Part shown: one piece after another, positions 12,569 to 24,600 of the stretch | How positions within the stretch are numbered: position 1 is the stretch's first letter | Layout of the letters: each line of letters starts with the position of its first letter | Translations under genes and position numbers: made by a program | The notes under the pieces: generated by a model | Database searches by the model: none | Seen by the model: the letters and a program-made list of their open reading frames with translations, nothing else | What the model was told of the DNA's origin: nothing | From: Hetaerina americana | Taxonomy: Eukaryota > Arthropoda > Insecta > Odonata > Calopterygidae | NCBI GenBank assembly: GCA_022747635.1 | Contig: JAKTNV010000024.1 | Span: 4,377,665-4,441,664, forward strand | Reading direction: 5' to 3' | DNA: 64,000 nucleotides

Positions 12569-12835
12569 GACGGAGAGAGGGAAGTAAGGGAGAGGGGAAG
12601 GCAGAAGGGAGAGAAAGAGTGAGGAGAAGGTAGGAGAGGAAAGAGGAGAGGAGGAGGGGAAGAAGGCACACGGCGGCGAAAAGGCGGGTTGTTAGGAGCG
12701 CGGGGTTGCCGTCCTGCGGGCGAGCGTCCTCTAGTCGAAGCGCCGCGTCACTGGGCCGCCCCTCAACCAACCGCAGCGCACCACAAGTTAGCCGTGTAGG
12801 AGCTCCACAGAGCGGACCAACAACCGAGGAGGAAA

Positions 12836-13158
12836 GCCCGCGCGTTCTTCCCGGTCTGACTGCGGCGTGCGAGTGTTCTTCTTTTGTGGTTTTCCGTGTG
12901 TTTCGGCGTTTGGCGTGTGATAAAGTTGGGCGATTCGGTGCCTTCCCTTTGGAATATTGGTATTTTTCTCTCTCCTTCTCGGCCCAACGTCTTTGCCACT
13001 TGTTTTTAACGGAGTGCTACATCCCAAGTGTTGGTTTGGAGTTTTTTTTATACCCGAGATACCTACGTGACTGGTTTATATATCGTGAAGTTTTGCCATT
13101 GGCACGCCTTCATTAACCAACTCTTGTGATATACTTGTGAAACCTACCTTATTTTCTG
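12836..13158 (+). other. candidate 5'-untranslated first exon ending at a GTGAGT donor
   Basis: The sequence leaves GC-rich promoter-like DNA, becomes GT/TTG-rich as many insect 5' leaders do, and ends at CTG|GTGAGTACC (donor GT at 13159-13160), a near-consensus U1 match. There is no long open frame that begins with a plausible start and reaches the donor, so the exon would be non-coding. The left border is arbitrary because no TATA or clear initiator is visible. The downstream exons would lie outside what I can recognise. Confidence 0.25.
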
Positions 13159-13557
13159 GTGAGTACCGCGAACCTTTTCTTTTTTTATGTTTATGCCATT
13201 CCTTGTCTCGTTCAGCGATCTCATGACAGCAGTCGCCGGTTCGTCGTTCTTGATTTATGGAATTTCGGTGTGATTGTATTTTGTGTCCGCGTGATTCACA
13301 CGCTATTCGGCGTGGGTCCGCCTGATTTATTGTCATTGGGAATTTGCGCACGTCGGTGAGCGACAATTGTCATGTTTGTTTAAATTTTCTGTGACGTTAC
13401 TTTGTTGATCATGCGTCATGTTTGTGGGTGCCAAGCCGTACGCCACGAGGCGACAACCGATCTGGCGCTTAGTGGGCCGCATGCCGTTGAATTTCCCACG
13501 TTTTTGCTGTTCGTACGCAACTCTACGGGCGCGCCTTCCCTTTCGCTAGGGAGCGAG

Positions 13558-13576
13558 CATGGCCGCCGCCATCTTC
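13558..13576 (-). promoter_or_regulatory. YY1/Pleiohomeotic-type site
   Basis: On the minus strand the text reads GAAGATGGCGGCGGCCATG, which holds the AAGATGGCGGC core used by YY1 and by its fly relative Pho near start sites. In metazoan promoters this motif often sits just downstream of transcription starts. The location inside a CpG-rich block fits that, but occupancy is inferred. Confidence 0.45.
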
Positions 13577-14099
13577 TTTTGCTTTTGTTCGTCACGTTGA
13601 GTTTCGTTCCCCCGAGGGATAAGTGTGCGGGGCAGGGGGAAGGTGGGGCGCGAGACCACGAGAGGAGGGGAAGGGAGCCCCTTCTGCCGATAGCGAGAGG
13701 AGTGGCAAGTGAGTGGGGAATGGGGAACATAAGGGGGTGGTCGTGGAGGAGGAGGGGCTGGCGATGGAGAGAGGGGAAGCCAAGGTCCAGATAGCCATGG
13801 AATGTGCTCGAAACGTGAGGCGGTCGACGTGCGGGTGGAAAGAAGGGGGACGTCTGAAAGGGAAAGAGGGCGGGAGGGGGTAAATTTTGGGAAGGTTGGG
13901 GGAATGGGTGTTGGGGGATTTTGGAAAGGGATGGTGGGGAGCGAAGGGACAAGAGCACGAAACTGCTCTCGCCTTCGATTCCCTCTTCTTCGCCTCGGGT
14001 TCAATTGTGTCCCCCGTGGACAGGGTAAAAAAAACGTCTGGGAGGGGTGTAGGTGTTCCCTACTCTTTAAGTTCTAATTTGCGGTGGTTTTTTAAATAT

Positions 14100-17000
14100 T
14101 AAGACTTTTTTCCATCTTCGTTTCACGCGTTTTTCCCACTTTTAAACCGTGCGCAAAACTGAAAGTTCAATCCGTTCCTTTTAAATTTTTGTATAAATAC
14201 AGGAATCGTAAATGTACCTCATGCGCGTACTCCATATTAAGGAGTTAGTTGTGCCAAATTTCTTTTGCTGTTTTATGTTCAGGAGTTGCTGTTGCCAGTT
14301 TCCATTTTTTGTCGTGTTTTGTTGATAAGCGAGTATAAAATCCTTCGCCATCGACTCGAGCACCTTTGGTAGCCTTGAATAGTGACCCTGTCTGTTTGCT
14401 GGAGTCAACGATCCTTAGCCGGTCGTAAACTATGGAGTTGTCTCATAGTTCTGGGTGCAACTAGTGCTCACGTGTTGCTAACGGTTGGAATGCCGGGATT
14501 GCCCTCGCAACTAGTTGCTTTGGCAATCGGTTGTAAGGCCTTCGTCGGATCCTTAATTTTTCGAGACTTCTTAAAAACACGAAGGGTGATATTATTGGTC
14601 CGGAAGTGTATGATTGTCATAAGTCTTATTTTTCGTATTATGTAAGAACACGTGCAACAAGATGTTGATGCGTTACATAAGAAGATCGCGTAAAAGTTTA
14701 ACAGGATAGGTAGACGCCGATATTTCCTTTCTTCTAAAAGGTTTCGAATTATTAATTGACGTGTATTCACGTTTCCACGTCACACAAATATTTCGTCGTT
14801 ATTATCTTCTTTGCAGACCTATCAACCATTTCTAGGAAGGAGCAGTTTTCCCACATTTCCTACAATTCCGTCGATGGGCACTCGACCGGCTTTTGCTTTC
14901 CATCGGTTTATCAAAACCCTGCCCTTATTCTCGGGCAGATAAAAAAATAATAAAGGTTCCATTTTGTGTGATAGCTTGAGTCGCGATAATGTATGTTTAC
15001 TGTATTTCGTAGTAACTTTCCTCGTGAGCTCCATAATAACGAGGAACACGAGTCTGAATCGGTGGTAAACTCACCACGTCCCGTAACGCCTGTGCGACGT
15101 TGCCAAATGCGTCGGGACTTTTTTCCCCCTTCTCCTCTCCGCACTCTCTCATCAGTCGCACCGATGCGTCCCCTGACTCCCCCCTGTCTCCCTCGTTTTC
15201 CCTTCTCTCATTCTCCTTGACCGAGGGAGAATGAAGCCGCTCTTCCTTCCTTTCCCCATAACCTCTTCGTACTCCCATCCTCGCTCGTAAAGACCAGCGA
15301 ACCAAACTCTCCGTGCTCCGGTTCGTTTTGTGCGTTAAGCTCGGCGTCGGCTGGCGCGGGGAGGGACGCATTGAAGTGTGGGATGCGATGTGGGCGTAAC
15401 TCGAAACTAGGGGCGAATTTAAGTCTCTCCTCGCATTCATCGCAGCTTAATTTTTCCTACCATTCAATCCACTTGCCCCGATGTCGCATCGCTTATTTTA
15501 TCTCGCCTGTATTTTCTTGGCCCGCTCCCGCCCTCTCCCTATTTCGCTCGCCAACCCTCTCGAACATTTTTCCTCTTGTTGAGCGTCAGGGCGCGTGTGG
15601 AGGTTGCCGGAAGACACGCCGACGACTCAACAGGTTATAATCATAATCTCTCCCCTCCCCTCGCCTTCCCTCTTGCATGGGGCTTTGGATCGGAACCCAA
15701 GTGCGACGCGACTCCCAGTGATGTTGTGGGGTACCGGTATGCTATGTTGGTCATTGGGCCTCCGATGTTTCTTTCCTTTTTATTCCGTCCCAGCGGTTTT
15801 TTTTCTAATCGACCTTGTCGATCTTCCCGATGCTTCACACCGTGGCTAATCTGGCGAAACCGGAGTTGCTAGGCAGCATTTCTATAGCCGTTTAACAGGG
15901 TGACTGGTATTAGTTAGTTTTCCGTTCCTTTTGTTTCATCGCAGTGCCTTGATAGATAAACCGGCAATAATTACAATCGCACAGAAGAAAAAAACTGTAC
16001 TCTGACCGATTTCCTCCCCGCCTCGTGCTAGAGGTCGTTGGAATGTGCTGGAATTTTTAACAGACCGCGTAACGATTTAATGTGAGCACTGAAATGCAGA
16101 GATTTGCCACAATAGGAAGAATAAGCTTTGGTAAGGGAAAAAAATCGTCACGTAGCTTACATGGGAACTGGCATGGGATCTTTCTCACAAAGTTGGGTTG
16201 AATACGTGTATAACGTAATAGGGCAATCATTCATTCGTGTTCTATTCTAATGCCGTGGGAATACTCCCACCACCGCAGTATGGGTGTCGGCTGGATTTGG
16301 GAGGGATGGGGAATAGGTCTCCAAATTTCCCTATCAGTCAATTGTGAATTGTTTTCATGTACATGGGGCAACCAACGCAAGAGAGAGAATGGAAGTACTT
16401 GTAACCACTTCGTTTTGAATAGAATAATTGGTCAATTTAATTATTTACTCAAGGTCCTGGTAAACTTCTTAGAATATTCTCGTTGTTACAGCTAGTCACG
16501 CTAAGTTTGATAGCAGGCGTTCTCCCTGACGAATGGCGAATGAAGACTTGCAAAGGTTCACTGTGGTGACTCACTAATGTGTGTATTAGAGTACTCGAAG
16601 CTGAATACCTTGTTCCAAAATTAAATGCCAATTCTTTCAAATAATGATATTTTCCTGGTACGCTAGTCGTAGGAATATGATGCTAATCCGTTGTTACCCG
16701 GAAGTTCACTTTGTCTTTAGTCATCCGTTTTAGGTTTTATCTTGCCCTCCAGCGGTAGCTTACATTAGCATTTGTAACTCTTCCCGAGGGTGGAGGGAAC
16801 CGCGTGCAGTTTCTTCCCAGCGGATAGTCATCTCGTCACCGGAAAACATATCCATGTTCTTTTTCTGCTGGTGGTTCCCTAGGCATAATTGAGACTTTTG
16901 GAAATTTATCAATGCGGCAGGAAACGGACTATTGTATGCTAATTTTTTTCATCCCTGAGTTGACGCCGCCGCAATATGCCGACTGCATGCAAAATGCAGG

Positions 17001-17930
17001 GATGCTCTTGAATTACGCCGGTGGTGAGCTGGTTTAGTATTTCGAGTGCGCAACACAAAGACGGCCCTCTAGGTGGCTGCTGATTCGTCACGGTCGCTTT
17101 CCCCGACTCGTTTTCTTCCTCTTCACACTTGCGCTTTTCCAACCCCCCCCCCTCCCCCTATGAGTGTAGCTGAGCCCGTGGGTCCCCCTCCTATGAAACA
17201 CCGCGGCGTCGGCCGCGTCACCACATCGAGTTATTGCCTGGAATGGGTTAAAGGTCACCACCGCTCCTCCAACCGCGATGATCCAAGATCTTTGCATTCA
17301 GGAACTCTCTCTCGCGCGTCCCTACCCGTGGCCTTGGGGGTGTTGGGAGCCTGGGAAGAGACGGAATCTTCCTCATCGTTTCGCCCTCAGCGTGGACCCA
17401 CCTCTATCTCACGGGCAACATTATTTATCCCCTCCTGACTGAACTCCTCTATCTCCCCCACTCCCCTACATATAAATTTACATTTGCGTAATGAAGGGGT
17501 AATTTACTTTCTGGGACGGTTCTGTCGTTCGGCTCCAAACAGTCGTCGAATTGGGGCGAAGGAGATATTTTACTATCTGAGGACCCTCTGGCGTCCTAGG
17601 TCGTACCCGTGTTATTAGTTGGGTGGGGAGGTTTACCGCGCGCTTTTCTGCTCCGCTATTGCTTCATCTTCGTTCTTCGTGACTCTTACGGAAGTCGGAA
17701 AAGCCCTTGATGTAGATGTGTTCGGGATTGTTTTCGCGAGCACGTGTTTATAAGTGTGTTGTGGGTATTGTTTTTGATCGTATATTTGTAAGACAATTCC
17801 TTGGTAGGGAACAGAATAAGAATGCCCTTGCACTCGAGAACAATGGCGTTCGACTTCGAGTAGTGAGTTCTGTTCACATTCTGCCAAATCATTATCTTCT
17901 AGAACCAGAGTTGAATTACTCTCCTCTAAT
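14100..17930. other. no gene seen; scattered CT-rich patches
   Basis: The DNA is mixed, with a pyrimidine-rich patch at 15120-15260, GC-richer patches at 15290-15370 and 17080-17460, and AT-rich DNA elsewhere. Frames up to 147 codons (14997-15440 minus) are Arg/Ser/Pro-rich and lie antisense to CT-rich DNA. I find no domain, RNA gene or bordered repeat. Confidence 0.45.
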
Positions 17931-17951
17931 AATGAAATTATATATATGTAT

Positions 17952-17955
<4 letters not shown>

Positions 17956-17994
<39 letters not shown>
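17956..17994. repeat. (TA)n microsatellite
   Basis: About 19 TA units, the first of four TA arrays packed into 17.95-18.57 kb. Confidence 0.95.
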
Positions 17995-17997
<3 letters not shown>

Positions 17998-18003
17998 TTA
18001 ATA

Positions 18004-18141
18004 TATATGTAACTAAGTTCTTTCCTTCTCTTCCTTGAGAAAGGTGGCTTAAAACACCGAAATTTCGAAAACTAGCGAGTTTCTTTTCTTTTTGTGTGTT
18101 TCTGTGTTTTTGTCCCAGTCCACTAATGCTAACTTCGATAA

Positions 18142-18143
<2 letters not shown>
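18004..18143 (+). mobile_element. short interspersed element between TA arrays, with a hammerhead-like box
   Basis: A roughly 140-base unique segment is held between two TA arrays. It carries CTTGAGA, then GGTG and CACC able to form a short stem, then GAAA. This is the order of a degenerate hammerhead-type tail (CUGANGA, stem II, GAAA) that many PLE and SINE-like repeats carry. The core departs from consensus, so self-cleavage is unlikely. The right half is T/G-rich. I cannot assign the family. Confidence 0.4.

Positions 18144-18204
<61 letters not shown>
18144..18204. repeat. (TA)n microsatellite at the 3' end of a SINE
   Basis: About 30 TA units run directly into the 3' end of the minus-strand SINE at 18205-18480. 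The other copy of this SINE family at 56.8 kb has the same junction, so the array is best read as the SINE tail, expanded. Confidence 0.95.
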
Positions 18205-18205
<1 letters not shown>

Positions 18206-18477
18206 CCATAAACACAGTAATCAACCCGACGGTCGGTTTAGTAGGTGATGGTAGAGTTCACCCAATACTAAGCCCTATACGGCGTGTGAAATTCACACAT
18301 CAGGGTAGGGGGGCCAGTTCCTTTCCCTGTGCTGGTTATGGTTTCCCAGGAAGACCTGGTACCCGAAAAATCACTTTAGCTTGGGTGGAGTTGCAGGTGC
18401 CCAGAGTGCCTAGCCCGGGAATCGAAACAAGGACCCTCTGGTCAGCAAGCAAACGCTGTACCCACTGGACTACCGCG

Positions 18478-18480
<3 letters not shown>
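18205..18480 (-). mobile_element. tRNA-derived SINE, family A, copy 1
   Basis: Read on the minus strand it starts GGGTCGCGGTAGTCCAGTGG, which contains a Pol III A box. A B box GTTTCGATTCC follows about 45-50 bases later, next to CCCGGGC. The roughly 275-base body aligns along its whole length with 56834-57102, sharing words such as CAGGGTAGGGGGGCCAGT and GGTTATGGTTTCCCAGGAAG (plus strand). The 3' end is a (TA)n tail. The Pol III boxes look intact, so it could have been transcribed. Mobility would need a LINE partner. Confidence 0.85.

Positions 18481-18570
<90 letters not shown>
18481..18570. repeat. (CA)n followed by (TA)n
   Basis: About 16 CA units pass directly into about 28 TA units. The CA end touches the 5' head of SINE A, and the TA end touches the 3' tail of SINE B. 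The array therefore looks like the expanded tail of SINE B into which, or beside which, SINE A was placed. Confidence 0.95.
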
Positions 18571-18572
<2 letters not shown>

Positions 18573-18732
18573 GAAAAGGGATAAGAACACACAAAGGACG
18601 AACACAAGAGAATTGTGGAAGGCGGAATTGAGCAGATCGCTGTTGCAAAAATATTTCCTTGACCGGAACTTAACCACCGGATCTTTCGACTTGCCGGGCC
18701 AATGCTCTAACCACATGAGCTATCGAGGAAAC
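18571..18732 (-). mobile_element. tRNA-derived SINE, family B, copy with intact boxes
   Basis: On the minus strand the head reads GATAGCTCATGTGGTTAGAG, a good A box (TAGCTCATGTGG), followed by CCCGGCAAGTC and a B-box-like GGTTAAGTTCC. The body continues GGTCAAGGAAATATTTTTGC and ends in CCCTTTTCCT and (TA)n. Length is about 160 bases. A second copy lies at 10827-10980. The B box differs from GGTTCGANTCC at two positions, so Pol III activity is uncertain. Confidence 0.8.
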
Positions 18733-18739
18733 GTAATTA

Positions 18740-20650
18740 ACGCTGAAATCTGCGGGGGGTTTATGCAACCAAGTGCCCCAATTCTATGGCCAAGAGATGG
18801 CGTTAGGAGATTTATTTAGTATTTTAAGTAATGATTTCGGTCTTCCATTGGTCTTGTTTCTTTTCGTACCTCATCGTCTGATGACATTTGTCTTCGCTGC
18901 TGCGCGACAATTCTCGTTTTAGAATTGCGAAAGCCATTTTATCGAAATGATGTGGATATTTATCTAAATCGCTTTGATAAAGGGAAAGGAATCAACTGGG
19001 TTAGAGTTGTAAATCACTGAATTGTGTGTATATGATTGATAAATTGTCAAAACTGGGTATTTTAAAGGCAAGATAACTGCCATTACGGATTCATCATCGT
19101 CACAAAGTTTTGGAACTTCACCGGCTATTGAATGGTATTTTGTACTGTTGGTCATAAATTTCACTTCTGGCTCCCACGGTTTCTTTACACCGCCGGGGGT
19201 TCAGTGTCTCGATTTTTTTATTCAAACCCCCTGCGGAGAAATGGAGATGATTAATATTTGTTAGAATATGATTGAGAGGCACCAATCCGCTTGATATAAT
19301 TGAAATATTTTCATTTTCGTCCCGCCGTGGCTTACTAGATAGCTATAAAACCAGGTTTTTTCCCAAATTCTTGAATAAAAAACGGAAAGAATGAAATCTA
19401 TGGATCTGTCCGTCACACGTGCACGTCGAGGAAATTCCAAACAAAGTCGTAGTGCTATTGATAAAAATGATTTATTCTGAATGCGATCCAACTCATTACA
19501 AGGCCACCTGCGCCTGAATATGACATTCTTATGTTAAACCACGATTTGCTGAAATGTTTGTGGAGGAACTAAATGCCAATGCTTGGAAGTCAAGGGTTGA
19601 ATGTTGAATCAGCTAAAGAGGGTCATGACTGCATTGTTTAAATTTTAAGTCCCGCATTCACCTTGGCTGGCTTATTCGTGGAGCATTGTTATTATTTAAA
19701 AGGACATGTAAAATTCACCACCATGTCTTATCCTGTGGGATCTGTTCATTATGTTATAAGCGTCCATACAATTTTAAGTTCCCATTTTTCTTTGGATATT
19801 TTTAAAAATGAATTTACTTCATGTGTCATATATAATCTTATCATATTGGAAATTGAAAGTCGATCAAATGAGTAGACGAAGCGTCGTGAGTGTTTATCTG
19901 CATTTTAAGAAAATAACTATTCCTAGATCCTAAAATGACTATTCCTCCTTCTTCTGGGAGAAGGTGCGGCGTTGCCCTATGCATAAAATTTGGCTGTATG
20001 GCTGGCGCCAGAGTATTCCCTGGGCGCAAGGGCTTCCACTCCTAGAGATAGCGCCCTAGCAAATATTGTATGATGTTTTTGGTAAACGTCAGGCTATCAG
20101 GGGAAAGAAATAGACCCCATGAATGTATGAATGAATTCCGCACACTGAAAGGAATTGCCTGGAATATCATTCGGGCTTAGCGGCAGTGTCTTTGGATTTA
20201 ATTGCCGTATGTCATTTATATGTAGATGGGTTTTCTGATTGTTTACGCTCTTTCAAGTTTGAAAACAGGTATTTGATTCACATCGGGCAGATAATTATGG
20301 AGCCATGTTAATTTGTTCTGAATTTTTTTAGTTCTTAAGGAACCGAGAAAGATGATGGTGGTGAAAGGCATACAGAAGTCTCATTTCCACTCTGAATCAG
20401 TTAGCTGTCAGTCCTAGTCCAGCCAAATTCTTGTAAAATATGCTCAAGAGGAACTTAAACCCAGATAGGCGGATGCGTTCGCATAATGGGGTGTAGTGCA
20501 AGGGCCTTTACGCTAGATACCATTTTCAAGGATTCCCACGGTTGAGCAGTTCGCGAAGGAACCTTAAAATGTCGCCGTCCCCCTTAGAGTGCGATGGCAC
20601 ACAAATCTCGCGGTGCTTTTCACCTCTCTTCGCCATTTCCTTTGAAATTA
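18740..20650. other. AT-rich DNA, no gene seen
   Basis: Frames of 60-76 codons occur on both strands without family features. One imperfect hairpin lies at 19190-19236. Nothing else stands out. Confidence 0.5.
19190..19236. repeat. imperfect hairpin with G5/C5 arms
   Basis: CCGCCGGGGGTT at 19190-19201 pairs with AACCCCCTGCGG at 19225-19236 with one two-base mismatch. The loop is T-rich. It could be a tRNA-like relic or a structural element, and no function is evident. Confidence 0.45.
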
Positions 20651-20689
20651 AAAGGTGACATCCACGTCTCCAGGTGATTGCCAGGCTTT

Positions 20690-21620
20690 GTCCCCGCTCG
20701 TGTCGACGCCTCTCTTCCCCTCCGACGCTCTCGTCGCGGACAGATTTTTGCGCCCGGCCTCCCGCGATGATGTCCACTCATTAGCAGAAGTGATGTTCTT
20801 CTCTCACCCGTCCCTCCCCCCGCGAGCGTTCTTCACCTTCCATCCACGGCCTGGGAGAGTGAGAGAGGGCGTGCCTTCCCTCCCTCCCTCCATCTCTCTT
20901 TCTGTCTCTTCGTCGTGCTACATCGCGTACATTTCTCCGTCGAGATGTGAGACTGGGGTTGCATCTACTTAGTGAACCGGACGCAATTTCCCAAACCCAT
21001 CCGAGCCGTTCGTCATCAATTCTCTCTCTCTCTCGCTTCGCTCTCCACCCTGAACCAGCAGGCCCACCCGTTCGCTACAAACCCCCCCTTTCCCCAACCC
21101 GTCCTCCCGTTCCGTCATCGTCGCCAGCTCTCGCTTCATTTCCTCTGCCGTTGATGACGGGGTGTGTGGGCCTTCATCTACATGGGATGCGGAACGAGAG
21201 AGAGGAAATGTCCCACGCCCTTTGCAAATTGCCCCGGTGTTCCTTGTACATAACATTCATACGTACGTACATATATCCACCCAGGCATCCCATCTCCTCG
21301 ATCAGAATCCTCTCTCCCCCTATCCACTCCCACCCCCTCTCTCCGACTCTTGTTCATTTTCTGATGGGGGTGGGGGTCAATTTTCATCTTTTCCCGGAAA
21401 TGGTGACGGGGTCGTTGCTAATGTGCCTCGGGGCGGGCAGGTGAAATGTTTCACGGGTCCGCGTGCTTTGCCTGGGCGTAAAAATTGAAAGGATATCGGA
21501 CATCCCCCCCTCTTCTACCATCACCCCACCTCTTCTCCATTTCCCCTCCCTCTTCTCCCTTTCCCCTCCCTCCCCACCCATGCTCATCAGTCTTCGCATT
21601 CGAAACCAATTCGTTTTCAC
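20690..21620. repeat. long pyrimidine-rich (plus strand) low-complexity region
   Basis: C and T strongly dominate the plus strand, with CCCTCC, TCTCTC and CCTCCC words recurring. Frames here (20655-20972, 20947-21444, 21162-21488 plus and their minus shadows) are rich in Pro/Ser/Leu or Arg/Glu/Gly and reflect the composition. The tract could form triplex DNA. A possible splice donor CCGGTAAGT lies downstream at about 21862. Confidence 0.55.
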
Positions 21621-21629
21621 ATTTGATGA

Positions 21630-24600
21630 ATGGGTTTTCTGGGATTTGAAAACGGTTATGCGGGTTGGATTCATACCGTCGTTTTAATTTTTTTTCATGT
21701 CTTCTTTTTTCTTTTTGAAAAAAAAAATCTTTTGAGCCCGTGGGTCTCCTGCCGCTCTCCGCTCCCCTCCGCGTTAATTAACGTTCCGAATGGGATCGGG
21801 GTTTTAATGCGTTTAGTCGCTCGCGTGGCGAGTTGCTGTCTACCTATTTTTTTCCTTCCTCCCGGTAAGTCGGGGACTGTTTAGATCCTGGCCGCGTTCC
21901 CTAATTCGCCGCTCGAATTTTCGGCGGTGGAAAGAAAAAAAGTATGGGTTCAAATTGGCAGGTCGATCCGCGCGCACGTGTGTGCCCGCGGAGAGTTGGG
22001 CAGGGGTGAAAACGGTGACGTCGCGAGGTTCGGGGGTGGGACGCGTCAACCGCGGAACGAATTTTGAATTTCGGGAGAAATTGGCGAGAGAGGTGGGACG
22101 GGTGACGGATGTGACCGATGCGCGTCAGGGAGATCGCCGAAGTAAGGTCTGCGTTGCCACGGTACGGCCTTTTTTTTGAAAGGATGCCACGGAGTTAGTT
22201 TTTTTAATTCTGCCAATTTAAAAAATACGTATTCGGTTATCCGGCTGAGTTGAGCATCAAGATTCATGTAACATTTCGCCTCCACTCTGTAATGTGAAAG
22301 TAGCAGTTTCGGAAATTTCGTCGGCGCAGCCGTCGTTGCAAGGGTTTCCTCAAGGTCACTCGCAAAAGGGAAAGTCGGCCAGCGAGCCAAGCTAATCAAT
22401 GAAACTTGAAGATGTGCTATTGAAGCGTTCCCAAGCTGCGAGATGCCCGCCGGTTCGTCCCATAGTGGATTAAATTTCAGCGTTTCGGAATCAGTGGATT
22501 AAATTTCGGCGTTAGATGGAGGATTGTTTAAAGAGAGAGTGAGGATATAATCACGACGTTTGTAATAATACTTAGAAAGCTTGTTTCCATGTGTGCAGTT
22601 TTGGGACATTTTGTCGTCAATGGTGTTTTACGCCGCCCGGAGTACCCGAATTGTTTCGTGCCTGATTATATCGATATGCTATGCCTCCTTAATGTGGTGG
22701 AATGATATTAATTCGACTGAAGAATGTATGCGACTCAGCGAACGTTTTTTTTTGAAATTTTGGTTATCTGCATGCGAGTATAATCTTATATCGGATTGTG
22801 TGATCGTTGGCATTCTCATTTGTCGTGGATGTTTTCCTGCTTGCAATAAATTAAGGTCAAGCCCTAAGCCTCTGGGGAGAAAGCAGCGTAAAAGCCACGA
22901 TGCCTGAGTATCTATATTTATAACCACAATTATTTTCCCAAATCCTGTACAATTTCGACGTTTTACTTAAGGCGTTACGATGTATTACACAGGGTACTTC
23001 AGGCAGAATAATGACCTTATGAGGTGTCCCCGAGTCGCGACCCAATTTTAAGTCGTTAACTTCGCCTTGCGGGAAAATTGTCATTTTAATTCTTGCCAAT
23101 TTTTTGTAACGAGGGGAAAATAAAAATCGTCTAGATATGAATCTTCGCTTGAACCGACTTCCTGATATCTCATCCGAAGACCCCATATTAAGTCGTCGCT
23201 CATGAAGGCTGCAGAATGATTTACGAGTCTGCCGACCAGCTGTCCGCGTTGCAAGAGTCTTTTTGATAGTCGGAATGCGACGTCATGACTTCGGAATCCG
23301 ATCCCCGGCTTTGATTTACGCCCCCGGTGATGGAAAATGGTTTGAGATCCCAGGGGTTCAAGACTGTTAAGTCAGTCAGTGCAGGAATGGAGAGGTGCCG
23401 GACAGATTGGGAGGGAGCGGGAGGAGATTAGAATCTTTTTGGAGGAAGCATTCGTGCTGGGTTGAGCAATTGAGACAAAATGTTCTTCAGTGGCTCTTCT
23501 TTCGTCACCGTCATGCCCCCACTTGTGTCCGTTTAGTCGAGCATCCGACTGGATGCGTGTCCGGCCAGTCCTCTTTTCCCCATGGGAAGATACGACTCGA
23601 GAGTTTATTTTGCATATCTGTCGTCCTATTGCCGCTTTCTTATTTTAGAGAGCCATCAATTTCATTAATTAGTATAGGAAAGGTTATTGACCGCTTCCAT
23701 GTATATATTTTTAAAATGAAGCTGGTGGGAATTATTAATGTATTTTTGACTGAAATGTTATTAAGACTGTTACTTTCATTCCGTGAATTGGGATGCTACC
23801 TTCAATTGTCATCTTAGTCGGCATCTTCCTTTGTTTGAGGCTTCTGGGTAATATGTATTCCGAATTTCTTTCGATTATCGGTCGAAGTTTTTTATTGGTA
23901 ATTTAGGTTTGAAAGCCATGGGAAACCTTATAATTTTTTCCCCGATCCCGGGTAAGAGGGCAATCCCTGTCTTCTTTTGCGTAAGCAGCTATCTTTGCCT
24001 TTGAGCGCGACACGGAAATGTGACATGCCGTGACTGGGTACCGGCTCAGGACAAATACCTGTTTATCACAATGCTTGGTCCTGCGTCTGTTTGCGTCTTG
24101 CCTCAGTGCACATATTTTATTGCTTCCCCCATGCACGGCTTAATTTGCGAGATTTTGCCATCTCAGCAGAGAATAGGCATATTATAAGAGCGTGCTGTGA
24201 CACAGTCATGTAACGAAGGCATTGCGGACCCATTATTCTGTCTTCTTCGTATTGTTCGCGAGCGCTTGCACCCTTGTCTCGCACCACGGAGCATTCCTCG
24301 CCTGGGGAGGAGAGCCTTCATTATTCTATGCTGCCGGGAAAATACACTGCGGGTACACATGATGGACTCTCCCGTTCCCTCGTCCGCAATGAAAGACCCT
24401 GGGCTGCCATTGAAATGTCCTCTGCCGCATAATGTCCATCCCCTCTGCCTCCGCTTCCCCTCGCGAGAGCCTCGTGATCCATTTAGACGCTCATTTTCCC
24501 CAATTCTCACATGGTTCGCTCGTGACTGCGGACGTCGCTTTCTTTTAAAGCTGCACGGACATGCCGCTTTCAACGCGGTCGCTCCGAGATGGGGAGGCGG

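Larger units (their letters stand above)
12430..13960 (+). promoter_or_regulatory. CpG-rich, promoter-like region
   Basis: This is the longest CpG-dense block in the first half of the window. It contains a (GAGC)n tract at 12549-12568, GA-rich sequence of the GAGA-factor type at 12540-12660, CG-rich sequence at 12690-12860, and a second G-rich arm at 13610-13960. A candidate untranslated exon with a strong splice donor lies inside it (12836-13158), and a YY1/Pho-type site at 13558-13576. Long overlapping frames (13402-13794 plus; 13416-13958, 13546-14004 minus) are compositional. I infer a Pol II promoter firing rightwards. No RNA evidence is available. Confidence 0.35.

Noticed and set aside
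18481..18570. CRISPR-like or satellite array
   Set aside because: The repeats are simple CA/TA dinucleotides without spacers, and the genome is eukaryotic.
18286..18819. 177-codon open frame across SINEs and TA array
   Set aside because: It reads through two SINEs and a CA/TA array, so it is not a gene.
19190..19236. functional tRNA
   Set aside because: The hairpin lacks A and B boxes in the right places and no cloverleaf can be drawn.
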